From NCBI GenBank assembly GCA_003600225.1, contig QZFT01000019.1, positions 62,001-126,000 on the forward strand: a stretch of 64,000 nt of DNA. The letters are read 5' to 3'. The translations under genes were made by a program, and so were the position numbers. This document shows, one piece after another, positions 15,116 to 24,200 of this stretch. Numbering within the stretch: the first letter of the stretch is position 1; each line of letters starts with the position of its first letter. This DNA is from Pseudonocardiaceae bacterium YIM PH 21723. Its GTDB lineage: Bacteria > Actinomycetota > Actinomycetes > Mycobacteriales > Pseudonocardiaceae. Below the pieces are notes generated by a model that ran no database searches, was not told the DNA's origin, and saw nothing but the letters and a program-made list of their open reading frames with translations.

Positions 15116-16645
15116 GTGTCTTCAACGCACCCAATGCCGACTACTCAGAGTCCGGTATCGAATACCGGTAGTGAAAATTCGCTGTTACAGCGGCTCAAAC
15201 AACATGGACCGGCCGATCTCACCGCCTCCCTGGTGGTGTTCCTGGTCGCGCTGCCCCTGTGTGTGGGCATCGCGGTCGCCTCCGGTGTTCCGGCCGAGCT
15301 GGGCATCATCACCGGCATCGTCGGCGGCATCGTCGTCGGCATGATGCCGGGCAGCTCACTGCAGGTCAGCGGACCCGCGGCCGGGTTGACCGTGCTGGTC
15401 GCCGACCTGGTCAGCGACCACGGAATCGGCTCGCTGGGCATCGTGGTGCTCGCCGCCGGCGCGCTGCAGCTGCTGCTCGGATTCCTCCGGCTGGGCCGCT
15501 GGTTCCAGGCGATCTCGCCGGCCGTCGTCCAGGGCATGCTGGCCGGTATCGGCCTGGTGCTGATCCTCGGCCAGATCTACCCGATGCTCGGCGAGCAGCA
15601 GCCGAAGACCACCGCGGAGAAGTTCGGCGGTCTGCCGGGGCTGCTCGGTGCGGACGACCCGGCCGCGCTGGTGCTCGGCGTGGTGACCCTCGCCATCCTG
15701 ATCGGCTGGCCGCGGATGCCGGCCAGGGTGAAGGTGGTACCCGGCGCACTGGTCGCGGTGCTGCTCGGTGGCCTGGCCACGTGGGTGTTCGACCTGCCGG
15801 TGACCCGGATCGAGATCAGCACGTTCGGCGACGCGGTCCGGCTACCCGGGCTGGAGGACTTCGGCAATCTGCTGACCCCCGGTGTGCTGGGTGCCGCGCT
15901 GACCTTCGCACTCATCGCCTCGGCGGAGAGTCTGTTCAGCGCGGCGGCGGTCGACCGGATGCACGATGGCAAGCCGACCGACTACAACCGGGAACTGATC
16001 GCCCAGGGCACCGGCAACGCGGTGTGTGGTGTGCTCGGTGCCCTGCCGATGACCGCGGTCATCGTGCGGAGTGCGGCGAATGTGCAGGCCGGGGCCAAGA
16101 CGAAGGCCTCCCGGGTGCTGCACGGCGTGTGGCTGCTGCTGTTCGTGGCCGCGCTGCCGGGTGTGCTCGGCTTCGTGCCGATCCCGGTGCTGGCCGCGCT
16201 GCTCGTCTTCTCCGGCGTGAAGCTGCTGGAGCTGCCCAAGGTGATCGAGCTGGTGCGCACCAACACCGCCGAGGCGGCGATCCTGCTGATCACCGCCGTG
16301 ATGATCGTGTCCACCGATCTGCTGATCGGCACCTGTGCCGGTCTGGCGGCGGCGATCCTGAAGACGGCCTGGGAGGTGTCCCACCTGCACGTCCACCAGA
16401 CCACTCTGGAGGACGGGGTACGGGTGCACCTGCGCGGCAACGCGACCTTCCTGCGACTGCCGCAGCTGCTCACCAGCCTGGAGAAGGTGCCCGCCGGCGG
16501 CCGGGTCGAACTGGACCTGACCGATGTCCGGCACCTGGACGCGGCCTGCGAGCAGGCCGTCCAGTCCTGGGTGGATCAACGCAGGCGGGCCAGTGGCTCG
16601 GTGGCGTTGTCGCTACCGGAACCCCGGCTGGCCACCGCGCGCTGA
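15116..16645 (+). CDS. SulP family anion transporter, probable bicarbonate/anion permease
   Basis: 509 residues, GTG start with CAGGAG upstream. The membrane domain (about 30-420) begins with the SulP signature DLTASLVVFLVALPLCVGIAVASG and includes SGPAAGLTVLV and the AESLFSAAAVDRMHDGKPTDYNRELIAQG region. A reduced STAS domain follows (HLRGNATFLRLPQLL...DLTDVRHLDAACEQAV, about 430-500). SulP proteins carry sulfate, bicarbonate or dicarboxylates. Position directly behind a carbonic anhydrase favours bicarbonate; the sequence itself does not decide the ion. A perfect 25-bp-stem hairpin follows the stop. Confidence 0.88.
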   Translation: MSSTHPMPTTQSPVSNTGSENSLLQRLKQHGPADLTASLVVFLVALPLCVGIAVASGVPAELGIITGIVGGIVVGMMPGSSLQVSGPAAGLTVLVADLVSDHGIGSLGIVVLAAGALQLLLGFLRLGRWFQAISPAVVQGMLAGIGLVLILGQIYPMLGEQQPKTTAEKFGGLPGLLGADDPAALVLGVVTLAILIGWPRMPARVKVVPGALVAVLLGGLATWVFDLPVTRIEISTFGDAVRLPGLEDFGNLLTPGVLGAALTFALIASAESLFSAAAVDRMHDGKPTDYNRELIAQGTGNAVCGVLGALPMTAVIVRSAANVQAGAKTKASRVLHGVWLLLFVAALPGVLGFVPIPVLAALLVFSGVKLLELPKVIELVRTNTAEAAILLITAVMIVSTDLLIGTCAGLAAAILKTAWEVSHLHVHQTTLEDGVRVHLRGNATFLRLPQLLTSLEKVPAGGRVELDLTDVRHLDAACEQAVQSWVDQRRRASGSVALSLPEPRLATAR

Positions 16646-16665
16646 TCACCGTCTCCCGCCCTGAA

Positions 16666-16720
16666 TGGGAGCAAAGCCACCTTTCACGCACTGGATGCGT
16701 GAAAGGTGGCTTTGCTCCCA
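16666..16720. terminator. Perfect long hairpin between convergent genes
   Basis: A 25-bp perfect stem beginning TGGGAGCAAAGCCACCTTTC closes a 5-nt loop (CTGGA). It sits between the SulP gene and the convergent membrane-protein gene and can terminate both. Stem length and perfection exceed what termination needs. Confidence 0.75.
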
Positions 16721-16764
16721 CCAGACGCTAGTAATGCGACCTTTGACGTCGCGCCGGCAGCCCG

Positions 16765-18864
16765 CTACCGGCCGCTCTCGGCCTGCGGCCGGGCCGGGGT
16801 GCCCGGCTGCTGCTGGCCGTCGCAGCCCGGCAGCCCCTGGCAGGGGGCGAGCTTGGTCCAGTCGATCTCCCAGATGGTCATCTCATCGTTGTGGAAGCGC
16901 TGGATCAGGCCGGGCGTCCGGTCGAGCTCCCGCATGCCGGGCGGGTAGGTGACGCCCACGTTGTGCCCGATGTGGGTGAACTCGTCCCGGTCCTGGATGA
17001 CGTACCGGACGTTGTAGTGGCGGATCTTGGCGCTGGACTTCGGATTCACCGTCAGCTGGTTGAAGTCCTGCAGCAGCTCCATCCGATCGCCCTGCACGTA
17101 GTAGTTGGCGATCACCAGTTCGACCCCGGTCAGCGGATAGATCCACATGGTGCCGTCGACGACGTCGTTCATCACTCGCTCGCCGGGGCGGACCATCGAG
17201 GTGAGCGCCGCGCGGGCCTGCTGACGCTGCGGGGACATGATCGCGTTGCCGTAGGCCGGCCGCATCAGCTCGGCGTTCGGCAGGGCGTAGGCCTCGGTGT
17301 TGCCGAGATAACCCACCGACAGCAGGCTTCCGGCGACGATCAGCGAGGTCGCCACCGCCCACTGTGGACGGAGGCGCAGCTTGAGCAGGCCGGGCCGCAG
17401 GTAGGGCGCCAGCCAGTGGGCGAGGACGCGGATTCCCCAGCCCGCCAGCAGGATCGCGGGTAGCACGACGAGGGACATCAGCCGGCTGCGATCGGTGTAC
17501 CAGGGGATCACCAGCATCTTGGCCCAGTGCCGGTCGACGCCGGCCGCGGCCACGAACAGGAAGACGAACACTCCGTAGACCGCGGCCAGCCAGCGGTGGT
17601 CCCGGTTGCGCAGCAGGGAGATGCCGCCGACCAGGACGAACCCGGCCAGCAGCCACTGCGGCCACCTCGTCTCGGTGCTCAGCAGCAACGCGTCGCCCAG
17701 CGCCCGGCTGGGCGTGGTGACCGTCGGCCACAGCGCGCCGCTCACCGCGCCGGCCTCGCCCAGGGCACCCAGCAGATAGGGCAGGGCGCCCAGGACCACC
17801 AGCACGCCGAGTACCACCAGCCGGGGCAGGTCGCGCCGGATCCAGGACCGCGGGTCGCCGATCAGCCGGTGCACGAGGTAGCAACCGCAGACCAGGACCA
17901 TCACGAAGGCCATCGCCGAGTGCACGCCGTTCAATCCGATGGCGCCCACCGCGACCAGCAGGCCGAGCTGATCCCGCCCGCTGGACAGCCACAACACGAA
18001 CAGGCCGGTCATCGGCAGCACGAGTGCCACGCCCAGCGCATAGGGCAGCAGCGCGCCCCAGATCCACAGCAGGTAGGGGAAGGCGGTGAACGAGGTGCTC
18101 ACCAGCGCGGCGCCCGCCGCCCAGCCCGCGGCGCCACCGAACGCGCGGATCGCGGCCACCGCACCCAGCGGCAGGATCACCGCGCTGATCACCAGGATGC
18201 TGGCGTTGAGCACCAGCGCGATCTGACCGTCGCTCACGGGCAGCAGCGGCGCCATCAGATTGTGGTAGGCGTTCGGGTAGAAAGAGCCGCCCGGTTTGTC
18301 CGGCTTGCCGATCCAGCCGAGAGCCATGACCCCGGAGTCACCGGCCTGCGCGATGCGCCGGACGGCGGCCGCGTGGAACAGGCCGTCGAAGCTCTGCGGC
18401 ATGGTGCGTAGCCCGTGGGTGCCACCCGCGATGGTGTAGGCGCCGATGAACCCGGCGACCGAGGCGCAGGCCAGGATGACCAGCGAACTCAGCCGTGACC
18501 AGGTGGGCAGGGGAGCGCCCAGCGAGTACCCGCGGCGGTGTGCGATCGCGGCGACGACCCCGGCGACGGCCCAGCAGAACGCCGACCAGCCCAGCAGGAA
18601 CGGCAGAGCCCAGCGCATCCCCAGGGCGGGTGCGAGCGGCGCGCCGAGGGCCACGATGCCCAGGGTGCCGACCGGCGCCGAGCCGACGAGCAGCCAGCCA
18701 CGCAGGCCGAGGATCAGGTTCAGCACGAGACCCGGCAGGTAGACCAGGGCCACGGTGGCGAGGACGAAGAGCACGGTTGACCCGTGGGAACCGAGAAGCG
18801 TGGAAAGCAAAGGTAATTCCCCAGAACGAGTGCGCACGCCCCGTGGCGACGCGTCCGCAGACAT
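16765..18864 (-). CDS. Large polytopic membrane protein, DUF6541/GT-C-like
   Basis: 699 residues from ATG 18864. The N-terminal 520 residues contain about 12-14 hydrophobic helices; the C-terminal 170 residues form an extracytoplasmic domain (MRPGERVMNDVVDGTMWIYPL...NVRYVIQDRDEFTHIGHNVG). The acidic loop near the first helices (MPQSFDGLFHAAAVRRI) is reminiscent of the catalytic loop of GT-C lipid-phosphosugar glycosyltransferases, and the overall layout matches the actinobacterial DUF6541 family. A role in cell-envelope glycan synthesis is a reasonable guess, not shown. It is monocistronic and divergent from rarA. Confidence 0.75.
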   Translation of the reverse strand: MSADASPRGVRTRSGELPLLSTLLGSHGSTVLFVLATVALVYLPGLVLNLILGLRGWLLVGSAPVGTLGIVALGAPLAPALGMRWALPFLLGWSAFCWAVAGVVAAIAHRRGYSLGAPLPTWSRLSSLVILACASVAGFIGAYTIAGGTHGLRTMPQSFDGLFHAAAVRRIAQAGDSGVMALGWIGKPDKPGGSFYPNAYHNLMAPLLPVSDGQIALVLNASILVISAVILPLGAVAAIRAFGGAAGWAAGAALVSTSFTAFPYLLWIWGALLPYALGVALVLPMTGLFVLWLSSGRDQLGLLVAVGAIGLNGVHSAMAFVMVLVCGCYLVHRLIGDPRSWIRRDLPRLVVLGVLVVLGALPYLLGALGEAGAVSGALWPTVTTPSRALGDALLLSTETRWPQWLLAGFVLVGGISLLRNRDHRWLAAVYGVFVFLFVAAAGVDRHWAKMLVIPWYTDRSRLMSLVVLPAILLAGWGIRVLAHWLAPYLRPGLLKLRLRPQWAVATSLIVAGSLLSVGYLGNTEAYALPNAELMRPAYGNAIMSPQRQQARAALTSMVRPGERVMNDVVDGTMWIYPLTGVELVIANYYVQGDRMELLQDFNQLTVNPKSSAKIRHYNVRYVIQDRDEFTHIGHNVGVTYPPGMRELDRTPGLIQRFHNDEMTIWEIDWTKLAPCQGLPGCDGQQQPGTPARPQAESGR

Positions 18865-18956
18865 TATCGGTGTGTCCCCGACTGAGCGTTACCGAATGTG
18901 CTGATCGCCCTAGTCCACATGGGGTTCGAACGGAGTAGTCCGGTAGTACGTCAGGG

Positions 18957-20333
18957 GTGACGGGTAACTTCATGGGGGTGAGCGACGGTTTGTTCGACGG
19001 TGGGTTGTTCGAGTCTGATGCGCAGCATCGGGCGGGTGAGCACCTGGCCGCCAACGCCCCCCTGGCGGTGCGGATGCGCCCGGCCAACCTGGACGAGGTG
19101 CTGGGCCAGGACCACCTGCTGGGGCCGGGGGCTCCGCTGCGCAGGCTGGTCGAAGGCGCGGCGCCTGCCTCCGTACTGCTCTACGGGCCACCGGGAACCG
19201 GCAAGACCACCCTCGCCACGCTGGTGTCCACCGCGACCGGCCGCCGGTTCGTCGCCCTGTCCGCGCTGTCGGCCGGGGTGAAGGAGGTCCGTGCCGTCAT
19301 CGAGGAGGCACGGCGCCGGCTGGGGCGCAACGGCGAGGCCACCGTGCTGTTCATCGACGAGGTGCACCGGTTCTCCAAGACCCAGCAGGACGCGTTGCTC
19401 GGTGCGGTGGAGGACCGGACGGTGCTGCTGGTGGCGGCCACCACCGAGAACCCGTCGTTCGCCGTGGTCTCTCCGCTGCTCTCGCGTTCGCTGGTGCTCC
19501 AGCTGCGTTCACTGTCCGATGAGGACATTCGCAGCCTGCTGCGGCGGGCGGTCACCGACGAGCGGGGCCTCGGCGGTGAACTGGACCTGGTGCAGGAGGC
19601 CGAGGACCACCTGGTCCGGCTGGCCGGCGGCGACGCGCGTCGCTCGCTCACCGCACTGGAGGCGGCCGCCGAGTCGGCCCGGTCGCAGGGCGGTAAGGAG
19701 ATCACCCTGGCCATTGTCGAGGCCACGGTGGACAAGGCCGCCGTCCGCTACGACCGGGACGGCGACCAGCACTACGACGTGATCAGCGCGTTCATCAAGT
19801 CCATCCGCGGCTCCGATGTGGACGCCGCGCTGCACTACCTGGCCCGGATGATCGAGGCGGGGGAGGACCCCCGGTTCATCGCGCGGCGGCTGATGGTGCA
19901 CGCCAGTGAGGACATCGGGATGGCCGATCCCACCGCGTTGCAGGTGGCCGTGGCCGCAGCGCAGGCGGTGCAGCTGATCGGCATGCCGGAGGGCAAGTTG
20001 AACCTGGCCCAGGCGACCATCCACCTGGCCACCGCGCCCAAGTCGAACGCGGTCACCACCGCCATCGACGCCGCGCTGTCCGATGTCCGGGGCGGCGCCA
20101 CCGGCACGGTGCCGCCGCATCTGCGGGACGGCCATTACGCCGGAGCGAAGAAGCTGGGCAACGCGCAGGGGTACCGCTTCCCGCACAACGTGCCCGAGGG
20201 CGTGCTCACCCAGCAGTATCCGCCGGACGACCTGATCGGCCGCGACTACTACCAGCCGACCGCACGTGGCGCCGAGCGTCCCCTCTCCGAACGACTACCC
20301 AAGCTCCGCAAGGTGATCCGTGGTGATTCCTGA
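18957..20333 (+). CDS. rarA: Replication-associated recombination protein A (AAA+ ATPase)
   Basis: Up to 458 residues. GTG 18957 opens the frame; GTG 18978 (giving [11 protein letters not shown]) is an equally plausible start. Walker A is GPPGTGKTT, Walker B is [16 protein letters not shown], sensor 1 is ATTENPSF, and the RarA-specific C-terminal tetramerisation domain contains DIGMADP and YKFPH-like GYRFPHNVP. RarA/MgsA acts at stalled replication forks with SSB and RecA. It overlaps the following acetyltransferase gene by 14 bp, so the two are probably co-translated. Confidence 0.93.
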   Translation: MTGNFMGVSDGLFDGGLFESDAQHRAGEHLAANAPLAVRMRPANLDEVLGQDHLLGPGAPLRRLVEGAAPASVLLYGPPGTGKTTLATLVSTATGRRFVALSALSAGVKEVRAVIEEARRRLGRNGEATVLFIDEVHRFSKTQQDALLGAVEDRTVLLVAATTENPSFAVVSPLLSRSLVLQLRSLSDEDIRSLLRRAVTDERGLGGELDLVQEAEDHLVRLAGGDARRSLTALEAAAESARSQGGKEITLAIVEATVDKAAVRYDRDGDQHYDVISAFIKSIRGSDVDAALHYLARMIEAGEDPRFIARRLMVHASEDIGMADPTALQVAVAAAQAVQLIGMPEGKLNLAQATIHLATAPKSNAVTTAIDAALSDVRGGATGTVPPHLRDGHYAGAKKLGNAQGYRFPHNVPEGVLTQQYPPDDLIGRDYYQPTARGAERPLSERLPKLRKVIRGDS

Positions 20334-20838
20334 ACCGATGGGCCTCGGGCACATCGCCGGTGTGCTCGATCTCGGCCACCGGGTGTTCGACGTGTCCGCG
20401 ATGCCGTACACCTCCTGGTCGCTGACCTCGCTGGCGGTGCACTTCGACGAACAGCCGGACGCCTGCTGGGTCGCCTGCGACGGGCCGAGGGTGGTCGCCT
20501 TCGTACTCGGCTCGCTGGACTACGACGACCGCGAGGACTGGGGTTACCTGGAGTGGATCGCCGTGGATCCGGAGTACCAGGGCCGCGGGCTGGCCGGTGA
20601 TCTGCTGGAACTGTCCTGTAAAGCCCTGTTCGCCGCGGGTGCCACCCGGGTGGTCACCGATGTCGAGCAGTCCAATGTGGCCTCGGCCGGGCTGATGCGC
20701 AGGCACGGATTCGCCGACAGCGTCACGGTCACCCTGTTCATCCGGGACGGCGACGCCCCGCCGGCCGACCGCCCCCGGGTACACCGGGATCCGGCCAAGT
20801 CCCGGCTGCACTCGATCGCCCGCCGCCAGCTCCCCTAG
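20320..20838 (+). CDS. GNAT family N-acetyltransferase
   Basis: 172 residues; two adjacent GTG codons (20320 and 20323) can serve as start, overlapping the rarA stop. Motif A is [20 protein letters not shown], with the full R/QxxGxG/A acetyl-CoA loop, followed by [16 protein letters not shown] (motif B). It is a typical single-domain acetyltransferase of the cytoplasm. The substrate is unknown. The last 30 residues are Pro/Arg-rich and outside the fold. Confidence 0.88.
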   Translation: MVIPEPMGLGHIAGVLDLGHRVFDVSAMPYTSWSLTSLAVHFDEQPDACWVACDGPRVVAFVLGSLDYDDREDWGYLEWIAVDPEYQGRGLAGDLLELSCKALFAAGATRVVTDVEQSNVASAGLMRRHGFADSVTVTLFIRDGDAPPADRPRVHRDPAKSRLHSIARRQLP

Positions 20839-20860
20839 TTCTCGGGAACTACGCAGGTCA

Positions 20861-22081
20861 GTGCCGCAGACCGAGGCGCAGCGCGCGGCGGGGAAGGTAC
20901 CTTTCGTCCCGATGAGCACGAATGACAAGGGGCGCCTGGCCTTCGCGGGCTGGCGCGATGCCGACCGGCTGCAGCGACTGAACGACGTGATCATGGTGTT
21001 CACGCTGCCGTTGGTCTACGCCACCGCGTTCCGGGATTTCCTCGCCCTGCCGATCCGGCTGCGCTGGTTGGTGATCGGCATCATCCTGGTCGAGGTGGCC
21101 GCGCTGGTGTTCCACCGCAAGTACCCGGTCGCCGTTCTCGCGGTGGTCGCGTGCTGTGAAGCGCTGATGGTCTTCCACCTGCCGGACACCAGTTATCTGG
21201 GTATGTTCCTGGCCGTCTATGCTGCGGCCGCCTGGAGCACGGGGCGGGGACGCTCGGCGAGCCTGCTGATCATCGGCCTCTCGGTGATCTGGGTGTGGTC
21301 ACGCAGCTGGGAGCGCGGTGACACCGGCATCCCGGTGCTGGTCGGCGTCATGCTGGTCGCCGGTCTGATGTGGTTCACCGGCCTGTACGAGGCCAGTCAG
21401 CGGGGACGGATCGAGACCCTGGAACAGGAACGTGAGGTCGCCGAACAGCAGGCGGCCGAGCGGGAACGGGCCAAGCTGGCCAGGGAACTGCACGACATCC
21501 TCAACCACTCGGTGACCGCGATGGTCCTGGATGCCCGGGCCGCGGGGGAGACCGGGACCGACCAGGAGGCGCGGGCCGCCCTGGAGCGGATCGCGACCAC
21601 CGGCCGCAACTCGCTGTCCGAGCTGCGCAGGCTGCTGGGAGTCCTCCGGGCCGGTCCCGATGGCGACCGTCCGCAGGAGATCGTGCCGCCGCCCACCGTG
21701 GACCAACTGGAGACGCTGATCGGCGGGCTGCCGGCACTCGGGCCGAAGGTCGAGCTGCGCCGGGAAGGTTCGGTGCGGATGGCGGACGCCAGTATCGAGC
21801 TCGCCGCCTACCGCGTGGTCCAGGAGTCGCTGACCAACGTGACCAGGCACGCCGGAGCGGTGCCGACCACGGTTCGGCTCACCTACCTGCCGGATTCGCT
21901 GGAGATCGCGGTGCACAACGTGGCACCCGAGGCCCGCCCGGCGCGGACCCACCCGCCCGGTATGGGACTGGTCGGTCTGCACGAGCGGGTGGCGTTGCTG
22001 GGTGGCCAGTTGCACGCGGGACCGGACTCCGATGGAGGATTCACCGTGGGGGCCGTGTTGCCGTTGCGAGGAGCAGGATGA
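20861..22081 (+). CDS. Sensor histidine kinase, NarL/DesK type
   Basis: Up to 406 residues from GTG 20861; ATG 20912 is an alternative start removing 17 residues. Four or five membrane helices occupy residues about 40-170, followed by a coiled coil (RIETLEQEREVAEQQAAERERA), the HisKA_3 phosphoacceptor box ARELHDILNHSVTAMV, and a HATPase_c domain with the N box (VVQESLTNVTRHAGA) and a G box (GMGLVGLHERVALLGG). It has no large extracytoplasmic sensor, so it may sense a membrane or envelope signal. It overlaps its response regulator by four bases (ATGA). Confidence 0.93.
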   Translation: MPQTEAQRAAGKVPFVPMSTNDKGRLAFAGWRDADRLQRLNDVIMVFTLPLVYATAFRDFLALPIRLRWLVIGIILVEVAALVFHRKYPVAVLAVVACCEALMVFHLPDTSYLGMFLAVYAAAAWSTGRGRSASLLIIGLSVIWVWSRSWERGDTGIPVLVGVMLVAGLMWFTGLYEASQRGRIETLEQEREVAEQQAAERERAKLARELHDILNHSVTAMVLDARAAGETGTDQEARAALERIATTGRNSLSELRRLLGVLRAGPDGDRPQEIVPPPTVDQLETLIGGLPALGPKVELRREGSVRMADASIELAAYRVVQESLTNVTRHAGAVPTTVRLTYLPDSLEIAVHNVAPEARPARTHPPGMGLVGLHERVALLGGQLHAGPDSDGGFTVGAVLPLRGAG

Positions 22082-22737
22082 GTATCCGGGTCGTCGTCTG
22101 TGATGACGAGGCGTTGTTGCGTGAAGCGCTGAGCAGGCTCATCGGCGCCGCCGAGGACCTCGAGGTGGTCGGGCTGGCGAGCAACGGCCAGGAGGCCATC
22201 GAGGCGGTGGCCAAACACGCCCCGGACGTCCTGCTGATGGACATCCGGATGCCGGTGCTGGACGGCATCGAGGCGACGCGCCGGCTGGTGCGTGGCACAC
22301 CGAACCCGCCCAGGGTCCTGGTGCTGACCACCTACGACCTGGACGAGTACGTGTACGCCGCGCTCCAGGCCGGGGCCAGCGGTTTCCTGCTGAAGGACGC
22401 ACCCACCGAGCGGCTGCGCGACGGCATCCGGATCGTCGCGTCCGGCCAGTCCGTGCTCGCGCCGGAGGCCACCAGCCGCATGATCGACATGCTGCGGCCG
22501 GAGCTGCCCACCGACGAGGACCGGGCGCTGGCGACCTCGCTCGGCACGCTGACCGAGCGGGAACGCGAGGTCTTCACCCTCGTCGCGCGTGGACTGTCCA
22601 ATGCGGACATCGCCGCGGAGCTGGTGATCTCCAAGTACACGGTGAAGGTGCACGTCTCCAGCGTGCTGGCCAAACTCGGCCTGCCGGACCGGGTACACGC
22701 GGTGCTGGCCTACTCGCGCATGCGTGGAGTCCTGTAG
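22078..22737 (+). CDS. LuxR/NarL-family response regulator
   Basis: 219 residues. The receiver domain (1-120) has the acidic pair CDDE, the phosphorylation site Asp in DVLLMDIRMPVLDG, the conserved Thr (LTTYDLDEYV) and Lys (GFLLKDAP). The LuxR-type HTH (about 150-215) reads LTEREREVFTLVARGLSNADIAAELVISKYTVKVHVSSVLAKLGL. It forms a two-component system with the overlapping kinase gene. The target genes are not evident; the neighbouring leftward operon ends just downstream. Confidence 0.95.
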   Translation: MSIRVVVCDDEALLREALSRLIGAAEDLEVVGLASNGQEAIEAVAKHAPDVLLMDIRMPVLDGIEATRRLVRGTPNPPRVLVLTTYDLDEYVYAALQAGASGFLLKDAPTERLRDGIRIVASGQSVLAPEATSRMIDMLRPELPTDEDRALATSLGTLTEREREVFTLVARGLSNADIAAELVISKYTVKVHVSSVLAKLGLPDRVHAVLAYSRMRGVL

Positions 22738-22738
22738 C

Positions 22739-23176
22739 TCAGGCCGGCCAGAGCTGGAAGAGCCAGCACTCCACGCCTTCCTCGAACGTGCCCTCGTCCA
22801 GTTCCGCGGCCGCCGCTCGGCCACCGGTGTGGACCCGGACGCGGTGCGCCCCCGAGCTGGGGATGTGCAGGACCTGCGGCTCCATGTCGGAGGTCACCGA
22901 CCGCAGCCGGACCTGTTCGCGCAGATCGCAGTCCAGGACGAGGACGTGGTCCCACTCTCCGCTCGCGGCACCGGGATCGGAGTCCCACAGCTCTACCCGC
23001 ACGGCGGGATAGTGATCATTGGCCGCGCTGTGCAGCAACAGACCGCCCGCCCCGCCCACGGCGATCCACTCTCCGGCTGGTGCCGTCAGCGTCAGGGGAT
23101 CGCGGTCCAGTGGGAACTCGCCGAGCAGGAACTGGCTGTACTCCACGGTGATCGAACCGTCGAAGGCGCTGATCAT
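22739..23176 (-). CDS. Conserved hypothetical protein
   Basis: 145 residues from ATG 23176, overlapping the preceding stop by four bases (ATGA), so it is translationally coupled to the FG-GAP protein gene. It has no signal peptide or membrane helix, is acidic, and ends with the block FEEGVECWLFQLWPA. The pattern (VELWDSDP...VLVLDCDLREQVRLRSV...LHIPSSGAHRVRVHTGG) suggests an all-beta domain of the kind annotated as hypothetical in many actinobacteria. I do not recognise a function. Confidence 0.6.
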   Translation of the reverse strand: MISAFDGSITVEYSQFLLGEFPLDRDPLTLTAPAGEWIAVGGAGGLLLHSAANDHYPAVRVELWDSDPGAASGEWDHVLVLDCDLREQVRLRSVTSDMEPQVLHIPSSGAHRVRVHTGGRAAAAELDEGTFEEGVECWLFQLWPA

Positions 23177-24126
23177 GTGAGCAGGTCGACCCCGCCCCAG
23201 CCGGAACCGATCACCGTCGCCCGGCCGAAGCTGTTGCCCTCGGCGACCCCGGTGAACGGGAACACCACCAGCGAACCGTCCTTACCGCGGACCAGCACGT
23301 CATCGCGCCCGTCCCCGTTCAGGTCGGCCAGCGACAGGATGTCCAGCAGGTCACCGGTGAACTTCCCCCTGGCCAGGGTGGTGCTCGACGGCGACCAGGT
23401 GTTCGTGCCGTCCACGGCGCCGGAGTGTGCCGAGGCCACCATGTCGCCGGTGGCCACGAAGTTGGTCACCAGATCCGGCCGGTCGGTGCTCCACGGTGTG
23501 GCGTACAACCAGCCCAGCCGGCCCTGCCGGACCAGCGTCCGCTCGCCGAAGGTGGCGGTGCCCTGGAACGTCCCGCTGTGCGGGTACAGCCACAGGTTGT
23601 CCTGCAGGTCGTAGCCCAGGATGTCGGCGTTCCCGTCCCCGGTGACATCGGCGAGCACGATCTCGTACAGCTCGTTCCAGCCGGTGCCCAGCAGGACCGG
23701 TTCACCGAGGGTGTTCAGCCCGTTGACGGTGCCCGAGTGTGGGTAGACCAGTAACGCGCCGTCCGAGGCGCGGCGGGCCAGCACGTCGGCGTGCCCCTTC
23801 GGGTCACCGGTGATCTCCGCGACGCCGATCCAGTTGAACCCGTTCCAGCCGCGGCCGATCTGTGTCCGCTGGCCCAGCGTCTGCCTGCCCTGCAGTTTCC
23901 CGGAACCGGGATAGAGCCACAGCGCGCCGTCGTCCACCCCGGGTTCCCGGGTGAGGACGTCCACCGCGCCGTCCCCGGTGAGGTCCTGGGACCGCGAGCC
24001 GGAACGCTGCGCGTAGTCCGCGGCGGCCCCCGATTCCGGTGCGGCCGAAACCAGGCTCGATTGGAGTGCGAGCAGGCCGAGCAGCGCGCCCAGTGCGATG
24101 ACGCGCCGTGTCGTGGACAGCGGCAT
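23173..24126 (-). CDS. Secreted FG-GAP/VCBS repeat protein
   Basis: 317 residues from ATG 24126, with GGGGAGAA upstream. Residues 1-28 are a Sec signal peptide (RRVIALGALLGLLALQSSLVSAA). The mature protein consists of about six FG-GAP beta-propeller blades, each with a calcium-binding DxTGDGxxDVL or DLNGDGRDDVL motif and a LWLYPHSGT strand. It is predicted to be secreted and calcium-stabilised; such propellers bind ligands or surfaces, with no enzyme motif seen. The frame stays open far upstream through the hydroxylase gene, so the internal ATG with signal peptide was chosen. It lies 74 bp behind the hydroxylase gene. Confidence 0.85.
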   Translation of the reverse strand: MPLSTTRRVIALGALLGLLALQSSLVSAAPESGAAADYAQRSGSRSQDLTGDGAVDVLTREPGVDDGALWLYPGSGKLQGRQTLGQRTQIGRGWNGFNWIGVAEITGDPKGHADVLARRASDGALLVYPHSGTVNGLNTLGEPVLLGTGWNELYEIVLADVTGDGNADILGYDLQDNLWLYPHSGTFQGTATFGERTLVRQGRLGWLYATPWSTDRPDLVTNFVATGDMVASAHSGAVDGTNTWSPSSTTLARGKFTGDLLDILSLADLNGDGRDDVLVRGKDGSLVVFPFTGVAEGNSFGRATVIGSGWGGVDLLT

Positions 24127-24200
24127 GGTGGTTCTCCCCAGGATGTGATCCAGCACGCCGACTCTAACCAGGTGGTGGAGGGCCGACAACCGTGAGCGGC

